From: SG8-30 sp963695085
Lineage (GTDB): Bacteria > Pseudomonadota > Gammaproteobacteria > Steroidobacterales > Steroidobacteraceae
Length of the DNA stretch: 64,000 bases
Direction of reading: 5' to 3'
Assembly: GCA_963695085.1 (NCBI GenBank)
Contig: CAVOFV010000006.1
Span: 124,001 to 188,000 of the forward strand
Shown one piece after another: positions 29,621-38,639 of this stretch; position 1 is the stretch's first letter; the number at the start of each line of letters is the position of its first letter. Made by a program: the position numbers and the translations under genes. Below the pieces are notes generated by a model that worked only from the letters and a program-made list of their open reading frames with translations, was not told where the DNA came from and made no database searches.

Positions 29621-30741
29621 GCCTGCACCCTGATGCCGACGAGCTTGCTGCCAAGACGCACCTGCGTCCGGTCGAGCACGCGGCCCTTGAGCTGACCGCA
29701 GGCCGCGTCGATGTCGTCGCCGCGCGTCCTGCGGATGGTCGCGATCACTCCCTGCTTCATCAGCAGGTCCCTGAAACGCGCGATGACCGGCTCCGGCGAG
29801 CGCCGGTAGCGGGTCCCCACGAAACTGTTGAACGGTATCAGGTTCACCTTGCAATCCTGACCCGCAAGCAACACTGCAAGTTCCCGCGCATGCACCGGCT
29901 GGTCGTTGATGCCATCGAGCATCACGTATTCGAAGGTGATGCTGCGCCCGTTCTGCCGCTCGAGATAGTGCCAGCAGGCCGTCAGCAGCGAGGCGATCGG
30001 GTGCTTGCGGTTGATCGGCACGAGCTGGTCGCGCAACGCGTCGTTCGGCGCATGCAGCGAGACCGCCAGCGCCACGTTGCACTCCTCGGCCAGCCGGTAG
30101 ATCTGCGGCACGAGACCCGACGTCGAGAGCGTGACGCGACGCCGCGACAGGTCGTAGCCGAGATCGTCGAGCATCACCCGCATGGCCGGCAGCACGTTGC
30201 GGTAGTTGGCCAGCGGCTCGCCCATGCCCATGAATACGACATTGGTGATCACGCGGTTGGCGCCGGGCTCGGCACCGAGCTCGCGATTCGCCAACCACAC
30301 CTGGCCCACGATCTCCGCGGCCGTCAGGTTGCGGTTGAAGCCCTGCTGCGCGGTCGCGCAGAAGGTGCAGTCCAGCGCGCAGCCGACCTGGCTGGATATG
30401 CACAGGGTGCCGCGGCCCGGTTCGGGAATGAACACCGTCTCGATGGCCTGCTCGGCGCCGGTGGCGCCGGGCGCCCGCAGCAGCCACTTGCGCGTGCCGT
30501 CGGCCGAGGCCTGGACCGTCACGAGGGCCGGCGGCGCGACTTCGGCGACCGCCGCCAGCGTCTCGCGGAACTGGCGCGACAGGTCGGTCATCCTGTCGAA
30601 GTCGCTCTCGCCCCGGCGGTACATCCACTTCATGAGCTGCCGCGCGCGGAACGGCCTGGCGCCCAGCGACGCGACGAACGCCTCCAGCTCGGGCCGCGCA
30701 AGCCCGAGCAGGTTGACCTTGGTCGCGTCGGTGTGTGCCAT
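29617..30741 (-). CDS. rlmN: 23S rRNA (A2503-C2) / tRNA (A37-C2) methyltransferase RlmN
   Basis: Radical-SAM methylase of 23S rRNA A2503 and some tRNAs. The motif CALDCTFCATAQQG binds the 4Fe-4S cluster, preceded by GTLCISSQVGC. VVFMGMGEPLANY and the C-terminal Cys in GDDIDAACGQL (the methyl-carrying Cys region) are also present. The ATG at 30741 (MAHTDATKVNLLGL, 374 residues) is used because it follows the ndk stop; an ATG at 30783 would overlap ndk by 29 nt and has no ribosome-binding site. Confidence 0.95.
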   Translation of the reverse strand: MAHTDATKVNLLGLARPELEAFVASLGARPFRARQLMKWMYRRGESDFDRMTDLSRQFRETLAAVAEVAPPALVTVQASADGTRKWLLRAPGATGAEQAIETVFIPEPGRGTLCISSQVGCALDCTFCATAQQGFNRNLTAAEIVGQVWLANRELGAEPGANRVITNVVFMGMGEPLANYRNVLPAMRVMLDDLGYDLSRRRVTLSTSGLVPQIYRLAEECNVALAVSLHAPNDALRDQLVPINRKHPIASLLTACWHYLERQNGRSITFEYVMLDGINDQPVHARELAVLLAGQDCKVNLIPFNSFVGTRYRRSPEPVIARFRDLLMKQGVIATIRRTRGDDIDAACGQLKGRVLDRTQVRLGSKLVGIRVQA

Positions 30742-30754
30742 CGCCGGGCCGCGC

Positions 30755-31186
30755 TCAGCGGGTACGCGGGCAGAGGTCGACATCGCTGAAAAAGAACGCG
30801 ATCTCCCGCGCCGCGTTTTCCGCGCTGTCGGAACCGTGCACGACGTTTTCCTCGATGCTCTTTGCCAGGTCGGCGCGGATCGTTCCGGGCGCCGCCTGCT
30901 TGGGATCGGTGGCGCCCATCACCGCACGGTTGCGCGCGACGGCATCCTCGCCCTCCAGCACCTGCACCATGACCGGCCCGGAGGTCATGTACGCACACAG
31001 GTCCTTGTAGAACGGCCGCTCGCGGTGCACGGCGTAGAAGTCCGCTGCCTGGGCCGGCGTCAGGTGCAGCATGCGCGCCGCGACGATCTTCAGCCCCGCC
31101 TGTTCGAAGCGGCGGAATGCGTCGCCGATGAGGTTTCCGGACACGCCGTCCGGCTTGACGATGGACAGGGTTCGTTCTGCGCCCAT
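30755..31186 (-). CDS. ndk: Nucleoside diphosphate kinase
   Basis: Transfers the gamma-phosphate between nucleoside triphosphates and diphosphates through a phosphohistidine. The 143-residue protein has ERTLSIVKPDGV and the active-site motif NVVHGSDSAENAAREI. The ATG at 31186 has GAGG 5 nt upstream. It appears to be the first gene of the ndk-rlmN-pilW-rodZ-hisS-yfgM-bamB-der run. Confidence 0.97.
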   Translation of the reverse strand: MGAERTLSIVKPDGVSGNLIGDAFRRFEQAGLKIVAARMLHLTPAQAADFYAVHRERPFYKDLCAYMTSGPVMVQVLEGEDAVARNRAVMGATDPKQAAPGTIRADLAKSIEENVVHGSDSAENAAREIAFFFSDVDLCPRTR

Positions 31187-31279
31187 GGGATCCTCTGCAG
31201 AATTGACTGGAAGGCGGCAGGCGACCGCCGCCGGCCCGTTCGGTCCGCGCACCGGTCGGCCGGCTGCTTCAAACGTTGC

Positions 31280-31309
31280 AGTGTAGCGGCGCGCGCCGGC
31301 CCGCGGCAA
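31280..31309 (-). promoter_or_regulatory. Candidate sigma-70 promoter for the ndk operon
   Basis: On the minus strand TTGCCG (31309-31304) and TACACT (31285-31280) are separated by 18 bp, about 94 bp upstream of the ndk ATG. This is one of the better -35/-10 pairs in the window and would make ndk, not iscA, the start of the long downstream transcript. Confidence 0.5.
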
Positions 31310-31347
31310 ATGAAAACGCGCGGAAGTGCCTGCTCTTCAAGAGGATT

Positions 31348-31671
31348 TCAGACGTTGAAGCTCTCGCCGCAACCGCACTCGCCGCGTACGTTGGGGTTGC
31401 GGAAGCGGAATGCCTCGCTGAACCCGTGGCGCACGAAATCAACCTCGGTGCCATCGAGCAATGACAGGCTGTCCGCATCGACCACGACCCGTACGCCCTG
31501 CGACTCGAACACCTTGTCGCCGGGTGCTATCTCCTCCGCGTAGTTGACGACGTACGCGTAGCCTGAGCAGCCGGTCTTGCGGATGCCGAGTCGCAGGCCG
31601 ACGCCGCGGCCGCGCTCGGTGATGAACGCCAGGACACGATCGGCGGCTGACTTGGTGAGTGTGACGGCCAT
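31348..31671 (-). CDS. iscA: Iron-sulfur cluster assembly A-type carrier IscA
   Basis: Carries Fe-S clusters or iron to target apoproteins. The 107-residue protein has the three conserved cysteines C35 (TGCSGY), C99 and C101 (ECGCGESF). The C-terminal NPNVRGECGCGESFNV is IscA-like rather than ErpA- or SufA-like. It lies 41 bp downstream of the IscU-like gene, on the same strand as iscS. Confidence 0.9.
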   Translation of the reverse strand: MAVTLTKSAADRVLAFITERGRGVGLRLGIRKTGCSGYAYVVNYAEEIAPGDKVFESQGVRVVVDADSLSLLDGTEVDFVRHGFSEAFRFRNPNVRGECGCGESFNV

Positions 31672-31712
31672 GCAGGTTATTGATCCGCGGCGGCAGGGTT
31701 GGTTCCCGTATT

Positions 31713-32096
31713 CTACTTGGCACAGGGCCGCGCCGCAGCCAGCGCCCGCAGCGCGTCCTCGACGACCAGCAGCCTGCCCAGTTTTCCGGCCGGAGCCTCG
31801 AGTTCGTCAGCGAGCGTCCGGGCGCGCAGGTCGGCGGCCTCCGCCAGCGGACGGCCCAGCAGGCGTTCCAGCGCCAGGTCGCAGGCCGCAATGACGTGCG
31901 GGCAGCCCCAGGCGCGGAATCGCCCATCCGCGATCTGCCCGTCCTGCACGCGTACTTCGAAGCACACCCAGGCGCGGCGCTCGAATGCCTCGGCCTCGCC
32001 CTGCAGGCGCTCGCCGGTCCCGGCGGGCAGCGTGCCGGCATGGACCGGAGACGAGAACCGGGACCTGACGCGCCGCGAATAGGCCACGCTGTTCAC
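31713..32096 (-). CDS. Divergent IscU/NifU-N-like scaffold protein
   Basis: It occupies the iscU position between iscS and iscA and shows the IscU fold pattern: WGCPHVIAACDLALERLLGRPLAEA resembles the YGCGSAIASSSLV helix of IscU, followed by VVEDALRAL like the end of IscU. The normal scaffold needs three cysteines and an Asp. Here only C65 (the Cys63 equivalent) is kept; the GAPACGD loop is replaced by AEAFERR, and the HCSILAEDA cysteine by Leu110. Other cysteines are C45, C72 and C125. Standard cluster assembly on this protein is therefore doubtful; it may be a regulator or a modified sulfur acceptor. It is 127 residues with a GTG start overlapping the iscS stop (GTGA). Confidence 0.7.
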   Translation of the reverse strand: MNSVAYSRRVRSRFSSPVHAGTLPAGTGERLQGEAEAFERRAWVCFEVRVQDGQIADGRFRAWGCPHVIAACDLALERLLGRPLAEAADLRARTLADELEAPAGKLGRLLVVEDALRALAAARPCAK

Positions 32097-33286
32097 GCGA
32101 TACGGTCGGCAACGCCGGCCGGCGCCAGCGCGCGCAGCCGGCCGACAGCGGCGGCGACCGCGCCAGCCGCCCGCTCGACCTCGGCGGCCGTCGTGCCGCG
32201 TCCGAGGCTCAGGCGCAGGCTGCCCTGGGCGGCCAGTTCGGAGCGGCCAAGTGCCCGCAACACGTAGGACGCCTCGTCCGATCCGGAGCTGCAGGCGGAC
32301 CCGCTCGACGCCAGGACCTGGCTTTCCAGCTCCAGCAGCAGGCTTTCCCCCTCGATCCCCGCGATGCTGACGTTCAGGATGCCCGGCACGGACGGCTCGG
32401 ACGTACCGTTACGGACGACGCCGCCGAGCGGCTCGAGCAGGCCCCATAGCCGTTCGCGCAGCGCGCGGACCCGCGGCTCCTCGAGCGCGAGATCGGCCGC
32501 GGCCGCCTCGCAGGCAACGCCAAAGCCGACGATCTGGTGGGTGGCCTGGGTCCCGGAGCGCAGTCCACGCTCCTGTCCGCCGCCGAATTGCAGCGGCTGC
32601 AGCGCCGGGCGCGGCTGCGGCCGCAGGTACAGCGCGCCGATGCCCTTCGGTCCACCCAGCTTGTGGGCGGTGAAGGCGATCAGGTCCGCATTCAGGCGCG
32701 CGGCGTCGACGGCGATGCGCCCGACGCTTTGCGCCGCGTCCACGTGCAGCAGCACGCCGTGCCGCCGGCACAATGCGCCGATCGCAGCAATGTCGTTCAC
32801 GACGCCGATCTCGTTGTTGGCGTGCATCACGGACACCAGCAGGGTGTCGGCACGCAATGCCCCGGCGACCAGGTCCGGCGCGACGCGGCCGTCCGCGGCG
32901 GGGACGAGCCATGTCACCTCGCAACCCTCCCGCTCCAGTTGCCGGCAGGCATCGATGACGGCGCGGTGCTCGGTCCGTGACGTCACCACGTGCCGGCGTT
33001 CGCGCGGCGCAGACCGCGCCGCGCCCAGCAGCGCCAGATTGTCGCTCTCGGTTGCCCCCGAGGTGAACACGACGGCGTCCGGGCCGGCGCCCAGCAGCGC
33101 GGCAACCGCGACACGCGCCTTGGCAATGGCCGCGGCGGCGCGCCGGCCCTCGGCGTGGCCCGATGAGGGATTGGCGTGCGGGCCGTCCGCCGCAAGGCAG
33201 GCGGCCATGGCCGCCGCCGCCCGCGGATGCAGGGGGGCGCTGGCGGCGTAATCGAGGTACACCGCGGCGGTCGTAGGCCGGTTCAT
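32093..33286 (-). CDS. iscS: Cysteine desulfurase, IscS-like
   Basis: PLP enzyme that takes sulfur from cysteine as a persulfide for Fe-S clusters and tRNA thiolation. The 397-residue protein has TSGATESDNLALLG, the PLP lysine in FTAHKLGGPKGIGALY, and the active-site cysteine loop SSGSACSSGSDEASYVLRALG (group I, IscS type). The N-terminus VYLDYAASAPLHPRA is typical. It directly follows trmJ (ATGA overlap), with no iscR between them. Confidence 0.92.
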   Translation of the reverse strand: MNRPTTAAVYLDYAASAPLHPRAAAAMAACLAADGPHANPSSGHAEGRRAAAAIAKARVAVAALLGAGPDAVVFTSGATESDNLALLGAARSAPRERRHVVTSRTEHRAVIDACRQLEREGCEVTWLVPAADGRVAPDLVAGALRADTLLVSVMHANNEIGVVNDIAAIGALCRRHGVLLHVDAAQSVGRIAVDAARLNADLIAFTAHKLGGPKGIGALYLRPQPRPALQPLQFGGGQERGLRSGTQATHQIVGFGVACEAAAADLALEEPRVRALRERLWGLLEPLGGVVRNGTSEPSVPGILNVSIAGIEGESLLLELESQVLASSGSACSSGSDEASYVLRALGRSELAAQGSLRLSLGRGTTAAEVERAAGAVAAAVGRLRALAPAGVADRIA

Positions 33287-34017
33287 GGCGCCGTGTCCCC
33301 GGCCCGCGCCAGCACGCGTTCCACTTCGGTGAGCACGCCGCGCAGGATCTGCACTTCGCGCTCGTCCGGCACGGCGCGCGCCAGCAGGCGTTCGATGCGG
33401 GTGACCAGGCTGTCCACGCTGCGCGCCTCCGTGTAGCCGAGCCGCGGCAGCACGCGCGCGATGTGGGCGCGCAGGTGGGCCATCTGCGCGGCGCCGGCCG
33501 GCGGCGCGTCCGCCGGCAGCCGGCGCGGCGCAACGCCGCGCGCCATGCGCAGTTCCCAGGTGACGATCTGCACGGCCTGCGCGAGGTTGATCGACTCATA
33601 GACCGGGTTGGCGGGAATGTTCAGCAGCGCGTGACAGGGCGCCAGGTCCTCGTTGGACAGCCCGTTGCGCTCGGCGCCGAACAGCACTGCGGCCGGCCGC
33701 GTGGCCACCTCCGCCACCAGCCGCAGCGCGGCCTGCCGCGGATCCAGCACCTCCCAGTTCGCGACGCGCGGCCGCGCGCTGGAACCCAGCACGAGCCCGC
33801 AGCCGTCGATCGCCTCGGCGATCGTGGCCACCACCCTGGATTGCGCCAGGAACCCGTCGGCGCCGGACGCCCGCGCGGTGGCTTCCGCATGCGGGTAGTG
33901 CGCGGGCCGCACCAGCACCAGCTCGTCGGCGCCCATGTTCAGCACGGCGCGCGCCGCGGCGCCGATGTTGCCGGGATGTGTGGTCTCGACGAGCACGATT
34001 CGCACGGGGTGGTTCAT
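33283..34017 (-). CDS. trmJ: tRNA (cytidine/uridine-2'-O-)-methyltransferase TrmJ
   Basis: SPOUT-family enzyme methylating the 2'-O of nucleotide 32 in the tRNA anticodon loop. The 244-residue protein has the N-terminal VETTHPGNIGAAARAVLNMG, LFGAERNGLSNEDL and the knot region IPANPVYESINLAQAVQIVTWE. The ATG at 34017 gives normal length; the frame is open upstream without homology. It is divergent from suhB, as in E. coli. Confidence 0.94.
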   Translation of the reverse strand: MNHPVRIVLVETTHPGNIGAAARAVLNMGADELVLVRPAHYPHAEATARASGADGFLAQSRVVATIAEAIDGCGLVLGSSARPRVANWEVLDPRQAALRLVAEVATRPAAVLFGAERNGLSNEDLAPCHALLNIPANPVYESINLAQAVQIVTWELRMARGVAPRRLPADAPPAGAAQMAHLRAHIARVLPRLGYTEARSVDSLVTRIERLLARAVPDEREVQILRGVLTEVERVLARAGDTAP

Positions 34018-34117
34018 GGGCGGGACGTCGGCCAGGCTTGCTGCTATTCTAGCGCGCGCTGCGAACCCGGCCCCGGCCGGGGCGGCGGTTCCCTGGGATC
34101 TCGACGCGGGCTCTGAC

Positions 34118-34915
34118 ATGCATCCATTGCTCAACATCGCGGTGCGGGCCGCCCGCCGCGCCGGCGACGTCATCGTCCGCAGCGTCGATCGCGCGGACAC
34201 GCTGGAGGTGACGGCCAAGGGGCGCAATGACTTCGTTACCGAGATCGACCGGGTTGCCGAGGCCGAGATCATGGCGGTCATCAGCAAGGCCTACCCGCGG
34301 CATGGCTTCCTCGCCGAGGAAAGCGGCCGCTCCGGCGGTGACGAGGTCATCTGGATCATCGACCCGCTGGACGGCACGACCAACTTCCTGCACGGCTTCC
34401 CGCAGCTGGCCGTCTCGCTGGCGGCGGAGTACCGCGGCCGTACCGAAGTGGCGGTGGTCTTCGACCCGCTGCGCAGCGAGCTGTTCACGGCCGCCAACGG
34501 CACCGGCGCGCAGCTCGATGGCAAGCGAATACGCGTCAGCAAGCAGGAGACGCTGGAAGGCGCGCTGATCGGCACCGGCTTCCCCTATCGCTCGAACGCA
34601 CGCTACATGCAGCCCTACCTGGGGATGCTGGAGGTCGTCATGCGCGAGGCGGCTGGCGTGCGCCGCGCCGGCTCGGCCGCGCTCGACCTGGCGTACGTCG
34701 CCGCCGGCCGGCTGGATGGCTTCTGGGAGTTCGGGCTGTCGCCCTGGGACACCGCCGCGGGCAACCTCCTGATCACCGAATCCGGCGGCCGGATCGGCAC
34801 GCTGGCCGGCCGGCCGTACGCCCAGGCGGGCGACATCGTCGCCGGCACGCCGAAGGTCTACACGGCACTGCTCGAGGCGATCGCGCCGCACGTGCCGCCG
34901 GAACTCGCCGGCTAG
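34118..34915 (+). CDS. suhB: Inositol-1-monophosphatase family protein SuhB
   Basis: Mg2+-dependent phosphatase; in E. coli SuhB also joins the rRNA antitermination complex. The 265-residue protein has the metal-binding motifs FLAEESGR, WIIDPLDGTTNFLHGFP and the late SPWDTAAGNLLITESGG. The ATG at 34118 (MHPLLNIAVRAARRAG) matches the family start. It is convergent with the TerC-family gene. Confidence 0.95.
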   Translation: MHPLLNIAVRAARRAGDVIVRSVDRADTLEVTAKGRNDFVTEIDRVAEAEIMAVISKAYPRHGFLAEESGRSGGDEVIWIIDPLDGTTNFLHGFPQLAVSLAAEYRGRTEVAVVFDPLRSELFTAANGTGAQLDGKRIRVSKQETLEGALIGTGFPYRSNARYMQPYLGMLEVVMREAAGVRRAGSAALDLAYVAAGRLDGFWEFGLSPWDTAAGNLLITESGGRIGTLAGRPYAQAGDIVAGTPKVYTALLEAIAPHVPPELAG

Positions 34916-34945
34916 CGCCGCCCGCGCGGCCTGTCCGCAATCCGC

Positions 34946-35806
34946 CTAGCGGCTTCCGGGCCGGTCGGTGCCGGTCGTCGTCGCGCCCTGCGATCGGCCG
35001 GGATCGCCGCCAGCGACCGGTCCCTCGTCCGCCGGCGTGGCGGCGCGGGGACCGGGGCCGGGCTTCGGCAGTTGTGGCCCGCGCAGCGCGACCGGCTTCC
35101 CGCCGAACCTGGCGCGCACCCGGATGTTGATCATCTCGACGCCCACCGAGAACGCCATCGCGAAGTACAGGTAGCCCTTCGGGATGTGCACGTCGAACGC
35201 GTCCGCCACCAGCGCCACGCCGACCAGCAGCAGGAATGCCAGCGCCAGCACCTTGATGGTCGGGTGCTTGTCGATGAACTCGTTGATCGGGCGCGCCGAC
35301 CACATCATGACCAGCACCGCGATGACGATGGCCGCCACCATGATCTCGATGTGCTGCGCCAGGCCGATGGCGGTAAAGACGGAGTCCAGCGAGAAGACGA
35401 TGTCGAGGACGCCGATCTGCAGGATCACCAGCATGAAGCTGGATGCGGCATTCACCTTGCGCTGCTGCTCGGCACCCTCCAGCGAGTTGTGGATCTCGCT
35501 GACACTCTTCGCCAGCAGGAACAGCCCGCCCAGGAACAGGATCAGGTCGCGGCCGGAAATGTCGTTGCCGAAGGCCGTGAACAGGGTCGCGGTCAGGCCG
35601 ATCAGCCAGGTGATCGAGAACAGCAGCGCGATGCGCGTCGCCATCGCGAAGCCGAGCCCCAGCACGCGTCCCCGGTTTTGCAGGGCCGGCGGCAGCCGCG
35701 ACACCAGGATGGACAGGAAGATGATGTTGTCGATGCCGAGCACGATCTCGAGCACGGTCAGCGTGACGAACGACAGCCAGACGTTCGGGTCGGTCAGCAG
35801 TTCCAT
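34946..35806 (-). CDS. TerC-family integral membrane protein
   Basis: Inner-membrane protein with about seven hydrophobic helices and the TerC family signatures VLEIVLGIDNIIF near residue 20 and LDIVFSLDSVFTAIG near residue 135, whose acidic residues are thought to act in metal (for example manganese) handling. The last 45 residues (PKPGPGPRAATPADEG... GSR) are a Pro/Gly-rich hydrophilic tail not needed for the fold. The family's roles in tellurite resistance and metal export cannot be separated by sequence. It lies 19 bp downstream of secF. Confidence 0.88.
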   Translation of the reverse strand: MELLTDPNVWLSFVTLTVLEIVLGIDNIIFLSILVSRLPPALQNRGRVLGLGFAMATRIALLFSITWLIGLTATLFTAFGNDISGRDLILFLGGLFLLAKSVSEIHNSLEGAEQQRKVNAASSFMLVILQIGVLDIVFSLDSVFTAIGLAQHIEIMVAAIVIAVLVMMWSARPINEFIDKHPTIKVLALAFLLLVGVALVADAFDVHIPKGYLYFAMAFSVGVEMINIRVRARFGGKPVALRGPQLPKPGPGPRAATPADEGPVAGGDPGRSQGATTTGTDRPGSR

Positions 35807-35825
35807 GGTGATCCCCGTGCGCGCC

Positions 35826-36758
35826 TCAAGGCAGGGCGTCGGCTTCGGTGCGCTTCTCCGGCGGCATCAGGTCGCGCTGTGACAGCCCGAGGTCGAGCGC
35901 CACGGCGCCGGCCACGTAGATGGACGAGTAGGTTCCCACGAAGATACCGACGATCAGCGCCATCGCGAAGCCGCGCAGCGTCTCACCGCCCAGCAGCAAC
36001 AGCGAGACGACGACGATCAGCGTCGTGATCGAGGTCATCAGGGTGCGCGACAGGGTCTCGTTGATCGCGCGGTTCATGATCTCCAGCGGCTCGGCTTTGC
36101 GCATCGACAGCAGCCGCTCGCGCACCCGGTCGAAGACCACCACCGTGTCGTTGAGCGAGTAACCGATCACCGCCAGGATCGCCGCCAGCACCGCGAGGTC
36201 GAAGGTCAGCTGCGTGAGGGCGAAGAAGCCCACCACCAGGAACGGGTCGTGCAACGCTGCGAGGATCGCGCCCACGGCGAATTTCCACTGGAAGCGCATC
36301 ACCACATAGATGCCGATGAACAGCAGCGTCATCAGCATGGCCGTCGCCCCCTTCTCGGTCAGCTCGCGGCCCACCTGCGGCCCGATCGCCTCGACGCGGC
36401 GGATCTCGGCGCTCGCGTCCACCGACCGGATCGCGTCGCTGGCACGCTGCGTGACGTCCTGTGCCTGCTTGCCTTCGGCCGGCGGCAGGCGCACCAGCAC
36501 GTCGGTCGCCATGCCGAAACTCTGCACCTGCGCCGTGCCCAGCCCCGCCCGGGCCAGCGCCGCGCGCGTCCGCTCCAGGTCGGCCGGAACCGAGTAACCC
36601 GCCTCGATGACGATGCCGCCCGTGAAGTCGATGCCGAAGTTGAGGCCGCGCACGGCCACCAGCACGATCGAGGCGACGATGATCGCGGCGGAAAACGCGT
36701 ACCAGATCTTCCGCTTCTCCATGAAGCGGATCCTGGTGACCTTGTGGAAGAATTCCAT
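35826..36758 (-). CDS. secF: Protein translocase subunit SecF
   Basis: Membrane subunit that with SecD and YajC uses the proton-motive force to aid late protein export. The 310-residue protein has six transmembrane helices. GLNFGIDFTGGIVIEAGY follows the first helix, and VIGYSLNDTVVVFDRVRE, INETLSRTLMTS and the C-terminal helices follow. It lies 9 bp after secD. Confidence 0.96.
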   Translation of the reverse strand: MEFFHKVTRIRFMEKRKIWYAFSAAIIVASIVLVAVRGLNFGIDFTGGIVIEAGYSVPADLERTRAALARAGLGTAQVQSFGMATDVLVRLPPAEGKQAQDVTQRASDAIRSVDASAEIRRVEAIGPQVGRELTEKGATAMLMTLLFIGIYVVMRFQWKFAVGAILAALHDPFLVVGFFALTQLTFDLAVLAAILAVIGYSLNDTVVVFDRVRERLLSMRKAEPLEIMNRAINETLSRTLMTSITTLIVVVSLLLLGGETLRGFAMALIVGIFVGTYSSIYVAGAVALDLGLSQRDLMPPEKRTEADALP

Positions 36759-36767
36759 GTCGTAACC

Positions 36768-38615
36768 TCAGATCGCCAGCCGCTCGATGCGCCGGCGGCG
36801 GCCGTAGACGAGTTGTATCACCGCGCGGCTGCCCATCAGCGCCGTGAACAGCGAGGTCAGGATGCCGATGAACAGCACGACAGCGAAGCCGCGGATCGGC
36901 CCGGTGCCGAAGGCGAACAGCATCACCGCGGCGATCAGGGTCGTCACGTTGGCATCGATGATCGCCGACAGCGCGTGCTCGAAACCGCCGTTGATCGCCG
37001 CCCACGGCGAGGTGCCGTTGCGCAGTTCCTCGCGGATCCGCTCGTAGATCAGCACGTTGGCGTCGGCCGCCATGCCGACGGTCAACACGATGCCGGCGAT
37101 GCCGGGCAGCGTCAGCGCGGCGCCGAACAGCGACAGCGCCGCGGTGATCATCACGACGTTGGCGATCAGCACGATGTTGGCCACCAGACCGAACAACCGG
37201 TAGTAGACGATCAGGAACAGCATCGTCAGCGCCATGCCGATCGCCAGCGCCTTGAAGCCGCGCGCGATGTTGTCGCGGCCCAGGCTCGGCCCGATCAGGC
37301 GCTGTTCGACGATGTACAGCGGCGCGGCCAGCGCGCCGGCGCGCAGCAGCCGCGCCAGCTCCTGCCCCTCGGACGCGGTCAGGCCGGTGATCTGGAAACG
37401 GTTGGAGAACACGCCGCGAATCGTCGCGACGCTGATGACCTCCTCGCTGGAACGGTCCACCACGATCTTGCGGCCGTCGCGCTCGACCTGCTCGCGCTCC
37501 TTCTCGATGAACACGACCGCCATCGGCTTGCCGAGGTTCTCGCGGGTCGTGCGCAACATGTCCTCGCCGCCGCGGCCGTCGAGCACGACGTCCACCGCCG
37601 GTTCGCCCTGCGACTGGCTCGAGCTCGCGTCGATGAGCTGCTCGCCGGTCGCGATGATGTCGCGCTTCAGCAGCACCGGGTTGCCCTGGCGGTCCTGGTA
37701 CAGGCGCGCACCGAGCGGCGCGCGGCCGCTGCGCTGCGCCTCGAGCGGGCTGTTGATCGGGTCGACCAGGCGGAACTCGAGGGTCGCCACCTTGCCCAGC
37801 ACGCGCACCACCTCGGCCGCGTCCTGGATGCCCGGCAGCTGCACGGCGATGCGGTTCAGTCCCTGGCGCTGGATGATCGGTTCCGACACGCCCAAGGCGT
37901 CGACGCGGTTCTTGAGCGCCGTGATGTTCTGCTGGATCGCGAAGTCCTGGCGCTGGCGGATCTGGTCCTCCGTCAGCTCGGCGATGACCAGTCCCGGCTC
38001 GTCGCCCTCGCGCAGGGCCAGCAGCGGGTCGAAGTCGCCGATCTCCTTGATCGCCTCGGCGGTGCGGGTGGGATCCTTGACCCGCACCCGCAGCTGCGGG
38101 CCGGCCGCGGCCACCTCGTCATAGGGGATGCGCGCGTCGCGCAACACCTTGCGCAGGTCGCGCTCCAGCACCTGCGTCAGCTGGGTCACGGCGCCCTGCA
38201 CGTCCACCTGGTAGACCAGGTAGATGCCGCCGCGCAGGTCGAGGCCGAGGCTCATGGGCTTGAGGCCCATGCCGGTCAGCCAGCGCGGCGCACGCGACGC
38301 AAAGGTCGTCGCAATCGCATACTGTCCTTCATAGGCCTTGCTGATCGCGTCGCGCGCCGCGAGCTGACTTTCGACCGACTCGAAGCGGATCGAGAGCCGC
38401 CCGTCGGAGTCGGCATGCACGTCACTGAACGCAAGGCCGTCGCGCCCCAGCAGCTGCTCGAACTCGGGGACCTGCGCCTCGGTGAACGGCGCGCGGTCCT
38501 TGCGTGACAACTGCAACGCCGGCGACTCGCCGAACACGTTCGGCAGCGCGAGAACGAGCGACAGCAGCACGGCCACGAGGACCGTCACGCTCTTCCAAAG
38601 CGGGTACTGGTGCAT
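36768..38615 (-). CDS. secD: Protein translocase subunit SecD
   Basis: The 615-residue partner of SecF has an N-terminal helix (about residues 7-28), large periplasmic domains P1 and P4 (about 30-440; GLDLRGGIYLVYQVDV), and five further helices with GMAADANVLIYERIREEL, the conserved D/R motif region. It lies 24 bp downstream of yajC in the queA-tgt-yajC-secD-secF run. Confidence 0.96.
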   Translation of the reverse strand: MHQYPLWKSVTVLVAVLLSLVLALPNVFGESPALQLSRKDRAPFTEAQVPEFEQLLGRDGLAFSDVHADSDGRLSIRFESVESQLAARDAISKAYEGQYAIATTFASRAPRWLTGMGLKPMSLGLDLRGGIYLVYQVDVQGAVTQLTQVLERDLRKVLRDARIPYDEVAAAGPQLRVRVKDPTRTAEAIKEIGDFDPLLALREGDEPGLVIAELTEDQIRQRQDFAIQQNITALKNRVDALGVSEPIIQRQGLNRIAVQLPGIQDAAEVVRVLGKVATLEFRLVDPINSPLEAQRSGRAPLGARLYQDRQGNPVLLKRDIIATGEQLIDASSSQSQGEPAVDVVLDGRGGEDMLRTTRENLGKPMAVVFIEKEREQVERDGRKIVVDRSSEEVISVATIRGVFSNRFQITGLTASEGQELARLLRAGALAAPLYIVEQRLIGPSLGRDNIARGFKALAIGMALTMLFLIVYYRLFGLVANIVLIANVVMITAALSLFGAALTLPGIAGIVLTVGMAADANVLIYERIREELRNGTSPWAAINGGFEHALSAIIDANVTTLIAAVMLFAFGTGPIRGFAVVLFIGILTSLFTALMGSRAVIQLVYGRRRRIERLAI

Positions 38616-38639
38616 GGAATGATCCCCGGGGGCGCGGCG

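Noticed and set aside
30742..30783. Upstream ATG for rlmN at 30783
   Set aside because: It would overlap ndk by 29 nt, has no ribosome-binding site and adds residues not typical of the family.
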